From assembly GCF_037975245.1 (NCBI RefSeq), contig NC_092572.1:4420001-4484000 (forward strand): DNA of 64,000 nucleotides, in the 5' to 3' direction. The notes beneath the pieces are model-generated. The model did not search any database. It was given only the letters and a program-made list of their open reading frames with translations, and had not been told where the DNA came from. Shown here piece by piece: positions 59,216-64,000 of the stretch. Made by a program: the position numbers and the translations under genes. The stretch is from Apostichopus japonicus. Taxonomy: Eukaryota > Echinodermata > Holothuroidea > Aspidochirotida > Stichopodidae. Each line of letters starts with the position of its first letter. Position 1 is the stretch's first letter.

Positions 59216-60690
59216 TCAGTAATAACGCATGTCGTAACCTGTTTAGCAAAATATGCTTGCTTTTATTAATAAGGGGAAGACGGGGGGGGGGTGGGGATGT
59301 TGGAAGGTGGAGGATATTGGTTGAGTGAAGTTTTCATGTTGTTTACAAATATTAATTACTGCTTAAATCTCAATTGGATTCTTCCATATGTTAATCGATA
59401 CTTACCCGTAAGACCTGTGCTGGAACACGCATAGCGCAGATTTCCGACCAAAACAACGTCATTATTCGGTATGGCCCCTCCAGCCTCTAAAGCGCACCAG
59501 TAGACGGCTTCTAAAGGTTAAATTACAATAAATAATATACATGAATCACAAAAGGAGACAAGTTACAAAGCAATTTTACAGATAATTTCACAAAACGTGT
59601 TTCGTAAGGAACATGAAGGAGAAAATCCACCTTTACTGTTTATCATAAGTATATATATTATAGTACCTGTTATGACGGATATTTCTTGAATGCAATCTCC
59701 AAGTCAATCCAAATACCCTTTAAACTTTCGTCTCACTTCATAGAAACTAATTTGTACGGACCATTCGAATATTTCGGAATTCTTAATGTACAATAAATAG
59801 TATGGCGCTACGTGAACGCTTTTGTATAACTTATGAAGAGCTAGAAAATATGATTAAAGTATTGTAGTTCCCATGCAGAGACGGGCTTAAAGTCAGGCAT
59901 CGACAGTCCTTCCGAAATACCATGTCCATTGGCTTAAACTAATGAAATATGTCCCATGACAATATGTATCACGGAAGTAATATATAAAAAATGAAGTTAT
60001 ACTTTCAATGTAAACATTTTGTTACAAATGGGTGAACAAATATGAATGATGTTCCACTTTTAGGCCACGAGACCCATCCCCTCCCCAACCACCCCATAAA
60101 AACTATGTACTGTGTTTTCTCACTAACACAAATATGTAAACACTTTGCGTTTCCGTGATCCGTGATACTCCATCTTGCGATAACAGCGAACAACATTTGC
60201 AACACCTATAGTGTGTTAATCATTTTTTTTTCAGATTCTTTTAAACTATGATATGATAGGCAAAATGTAATTCTTCAAAATTTCAAATAACAAAGGTGCA
60301 TATTGTCATTCAAACTTGCTCTGTTGCATTATGTTAAGTTAAAGAAAACGTTTTAGTTAATTTTATCTAATCAATGGATTAACAGAAACATTTATGTCTT
60401 CACCGAGCTTCCGACGTCGTCATTAATTCAGTTTTTAAGGGACATTCCAAAGATCTAGCATACTTTTAAGGTGAATATCTCAACAGCAACTTTTTCAATT
60501 TTATTTCATTCATCTTGCATTGAATATGACATGTCCCTTTAACATTCTACATGTTAACGAGAATATACAACTGGAAGTTAGGTATGTAATTGTTGTGGCC
60601 ATCTTACCTGAGAGTAGAGCACACAGTGCTACGATTAATAGGATGAGAAACACATTTGTAGCCGTTTTTACGTGTCGTTTTTTTTCTAGA
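59216..60690 (-). pseudogene. secreted two-cysteine peptide gene, copy B, start codon lost
   Basis: Same exon layout as copy A. The signal exon from 60608 matches copy A except that an 8-bp deletion removes the ATG, leaving ACG. Exon 2 is 59510-59406, open and phase 1 at both ends. Exon 3 is 59238-59216, ending YDMRYY and TGA. Exon 2 keeps the WCALE and AC landmarks, but 15 of 34 codons change the amino acid relative to copy A and only 3 are silent. An in-frame ATG at 60707 lies upstream of the normal splice acceptor and would need an unspliced or different leader. It is either a recent pseudogene or uses another start; splice sites and frame are otherwise intact. Confidence 0.65.
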
Positions 60691-63273
60691 AATAAGAACA
60701 AAAGCAAACAAAATTAACCACAAATCAAATGAAAATTACTAGGCGCTTCCAATCAAATAAAGCGAATAAACAATCACAAAATATGACATCGCGTTTCATC
60801 GGGAGACATCCATGCGAAAGCATCACTTTTTGGAGGAATGATTGTTTTCCTAAGACAATTGTAAAAAGAACAATGTATTATTATATATTAAGTTCCCGAG
60901 CTTCCTGGTTGACCAGCCACTGGACTGTAACCTCCCACGCACGCACGCACCCATACCCACACGAACAACACTGTCCAACTTCCTGGTAAGGCTGTTTTGA
61001 ATAAAAACAAATAAAAATGTATCGAATAATGTCATGTAAGACATACTGCCATTTACTAATTACAAATATCTTCAATCCGAGAATCATTACTCTATCCTGC
61101 CAGAACTCTTGAATTACGACAGAAGTTGATTATTGAAAGTACTTAAGCCCTAGGAAGGTTTACTCGCCATCGTAAATTGAAGATTACATTCTGTTGGGTC
61201 TCGTATATGTGACCCTTACGGAAACATTATAGCCCACCGGTTTGATTTGAATGAAGCGAAATGTGAATGATACAGTGTGGAAAAATGCCATCCTACGCAT
61301 GTATGAGAGAACTGGAGTATCAACTTGTTATTTCAAAGTTTTTGATAGTAGATATATACATTAATTGCATAGAAACATATAAAAGCGAGAATCGTCATCG
61401 AATTGTGATATCATGATGCGATTCTTCATTCAATCTTTGTACAAGTCTCACCTATGTCATTGAAGTCATAAACACTTTATTGGTAATATTATAGACATTA
61501 TGAAATTTTAGAAAACTTTAGCCGCGTCGCTCAGAAATTTTGACTTATTGGTGACTGCTCACTGTACTTGATGGCTTGCACATACTTGTTTGACGAGTGA
61601 CGACATTACCGCACATCTAGACATAACACTATTTAAGAATTACTGAATTTGACAAACTATTGATATATCAGCATAAATAACCGTTTACTTTACAAAGACA
61701 CGGAAATTAATTAAGCACTTTAAGAATATTTTGAAGAAGGATGTTCAACGCCTTCGATCCGATATAATTGACATATGATGATACGTTAATGATACCAGAA
61801 AGTTCAATTTCATCATAATGTATGTACTTACTTCATGAAAACGTTACATCAAAATAAATGGACCTAATGGAAATAACTCCTCTACTTTAGTTCACGTTAA
61901 TAGATCGAAACGGGACATCTACTTGTCAACCGACAAAGCTTGGAGCAGGTTAATAACACTAAAGAACAACATATTAAGGCGTAACGTGACATAATAAGTA
62001 TCTTTTCGTGAAAAGTTTTCAACTTGAGAAAAACTGACTGTTCGTGACATTTACCGATTTTTTTCAGCTTACTTTTTTTTTTTATAGTTTACGTACCTTT
62101 ATGTGTTTATATACGATACTGCAGGCGCAAATGAGATCTCCTTGTACTTGATATGATGAGAACACGTATAGAATATGATGTATATGCGATGTAAATGTAA
62201 ATTGCAAGAAAATCAAATTTCAGTGAATTATTCTGCTACTAAGCATCACGGGTTATGATACAATCTGCCCTAAATATGGTACAACGTTTCAGCATAATTT
62301 AAATGTTACACTTAAAAGATGCTAAGGATCATGCAAAGAATGCCAAAACCCAATGGGTAGTAGACGTCTCTACTATTTATGTAGAAATAAACTTTCTTTA
62401 AATTTAAATTAAGATGAAAGACATTGACTGATCACCGGTACAGCTGCAGTCTTTGAAATTCTTGCACCAACGGATATGATTTAACCTCCACCTTACCTCT
62501 GATCTGGAAGTCTTCGCACTGGAAGTTTCTGGTAGAGAAATCATTTCAAACAGCTGCTTTTAAGGAATAGAACCACCAATAAGATCTCTTTGAATTCCCA
62601 TTGCCACCAATCACAAGCTAGCACGCAACAAATTGAAGTAATCATCCTCTAGTATTTGAGCACAGCAGGGTTTCTTGAAGCAGTAGACTAAGTGACGCCA
62701 ACGCAAATAACAACAGAGAAATTTGCTGGTATTAATTCAACTATTCATTGGAATGAAAGCTTGAATTACAGATTGACATCTAGGCCTTGAAAAGAAAAGG
62801 GCACGTGATGCGGAAAGATTCACTTGGCAGATTCTTTGCACTTTCCACTGATGACGAAAACAACGTTCTACTTAATATGTAAACCGCTGAATGTCGCATT
62901 GTGCCAAATCACAATATTTCTAATAAATCATCTCACCATAATTCTTTCTTCTTACTTCCTAGCCTGGTAAGTCATACCACAGAAAAATTCCAATATGTAA
63001 ACTGCTGAATGTCTCATTGCATTTGTGTGTTTTCTATGGTATTTTGTGAGTAAGAAAGTGTCACATCAGTTTGGGGGTTCTACTCCTTCTTTCCCGGATC
63101 CGCCGCACCTGTTAATGTCCCTTTCACCTGCTCATGTGAAATATATATAGTGTAAGAATGTAACACATTTTTCCCTTGATGTCCTGGAAACATTTAAAGA
63201 AGTTTACAACGTAACCAAGTCAATGTTAATAGAAACAATTAGAAATGTATCAAACTCTTTTAGTCTCAAGCAA

Positions 63274-64000
63274 CAGGGACGTAGCCAGGTGGGGGGGGGG
63301 GGCAGGGGGAGCAACTTCTCCCCCTTTCAGTATAATAACAATGTTAAAAACTGTTGTTTTTTCAGCATGGTATTTTTGGCAGTGCGCTTTTGATCTTGAA
63401 TACTCGTCAGCTCAGTTTATTCGATCATAATCGTAGTAACATTCAGGCCTACTGATTCAGCTACTAACTTAGTTTGGCAGATGCAATTAGCTAAATTTAT
63501 CCTTTAGCTTATTACAAGCCTACAGTTGGACACTGCGTAATAAAATACATATTGCCTACCTAACCGCACTCGATGGAGTGTCACAAATCGTATGCACAAC
63601 GACGTCGACAACGTTCGTTCTCATCCTTTCTATGTTTCATCCTAAGTTGTTGCACGAACAGCATGTTATGGAGCTAAGCTAGCAATCGTACTTGATACGC
63701 ACTTCCTATAAATAATTATTACACTGCTAGTACACTGCAATAACGATATTTGTGTTTAGACCACTGCACATCTGGCTGTCTTACAAAATATGAAAGTTTA
63801 TATTGTCCATCAGTTATTGGACAATAAACAAGAATCAAAAATGGTAAAAGAGCACTATGTTTGCTTTCTGATATAATATGTAAAAGAATTCAAACGGGGG
63901 AAAAAATCTGCTGACCAAATGATATCATATGATAATGATGAAACTGGCAAAACATTGCACCAGATCGCATCTAAGGACCTTCAATTGTTCAAAATTCTCA
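63274..64000. mobile_element. GACGTAGCC-family repeat in block copy B
   Basis: Starts CAGGGACGTAGCCAGG with a long G run; matches 34354-35092 and, inverted, 40802-41668. Continues beyond the window. Confidence 0.7.

Larger units (their letters stand above)
58840..64000. repeat. large duplicated block, copy B (cut by window end)
   Basis: Same orientation as 29056-35092 and colinear with it. It starts at TCATTGAAAACACACTG, compared with TCATTCAAAACACACTG in copy A. It lacks the hAT insertion and two segments of 250-280 bp, and has its own small indels. The stretch 61090-62130 is almost identical to 32190-33220. Confidence 0.9.

Overview
This is a window from an animal nuclear genome. The spliceosomal intron borders, tRNA-derived SINEs, CR1-like and L1-like LINE remnants, Penelope-like elements, a Gypsy LTR element and many short hAT-type and TTAA-type DNA transposons exclude a prokaryote or phage. 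AT-rich sequence, frequent TAGGCCTA-type words and a hyalin-repeat (HYR) exon suggest a marine deuterostome invertebrate, possibly an echinoderm. That placement is inference; nothing in the window proves it.

Most of the sequence is layered mobile DNA. Region 0-4 kb: edge of a Penelope-like element, then a pair of oppositely oriented 0.48 kb MITEs. Region 7.6-12 kb: a 2,977-bp inverted-repeat element carrying eight copies of a 16-nt motif and a five-unit 255-bp satellite, inserted in an older tandemly duplicated repeat. Region 15.6-20.8 kb: two directly oriented hAT-like MITEs with swapped target-site duplications around a 3.56 kb segment, one of them split by a 981-bp long-TIR element with a 9-bp target duplication. 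Region 21.3-27 kb: a second 9-bp-TSD element and a 3.4 kb element with inverted minisatellite ends. Region 27.9-29.06 kb: SINE, microsatellite and LINE fragment.

The most gene-like content lies in a block of about 6 kb present twice in the same orientation (29056-35092 and 58840-64000, the second cut by the window end). On the minus strand each block holds a small multi-exon gene: a signal-peptide exon, a 105-bp mature-peptide exon and a tiny terminal exon, all joined in phase 1. Introns, the signal exon and the terminal exon are nearly identical between copies, while the mature-peptide exon differs at 31 of 105 positions, almost all amino-acid changing. The tryptophan-cysteine pair and the second cysteine are kept. 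The second copy has lost its start codon. This looks like an undescribed, fast-evolving secreted peptide family.

Region 36.3-40.2 kb is a recent Gypsy insertion with 174-bp LTRs and a truncated integrase. Region 42.1-47.8 kb has about 0.9 kb inverted arms enclosing a decayed HYR exon and a dead CR1-like LINE. Region 48.2-49.8 kb is a second Penelope-like copy. Region 51.5-56.95 kb is a TTAA-flanked Kolobok-like element with remnants of a possible THAP-type transposase. Apart from the secreted-peptide gene and the HYR exon, I see no host coding sequence. Identities quoted are by eye, not from alignment software.
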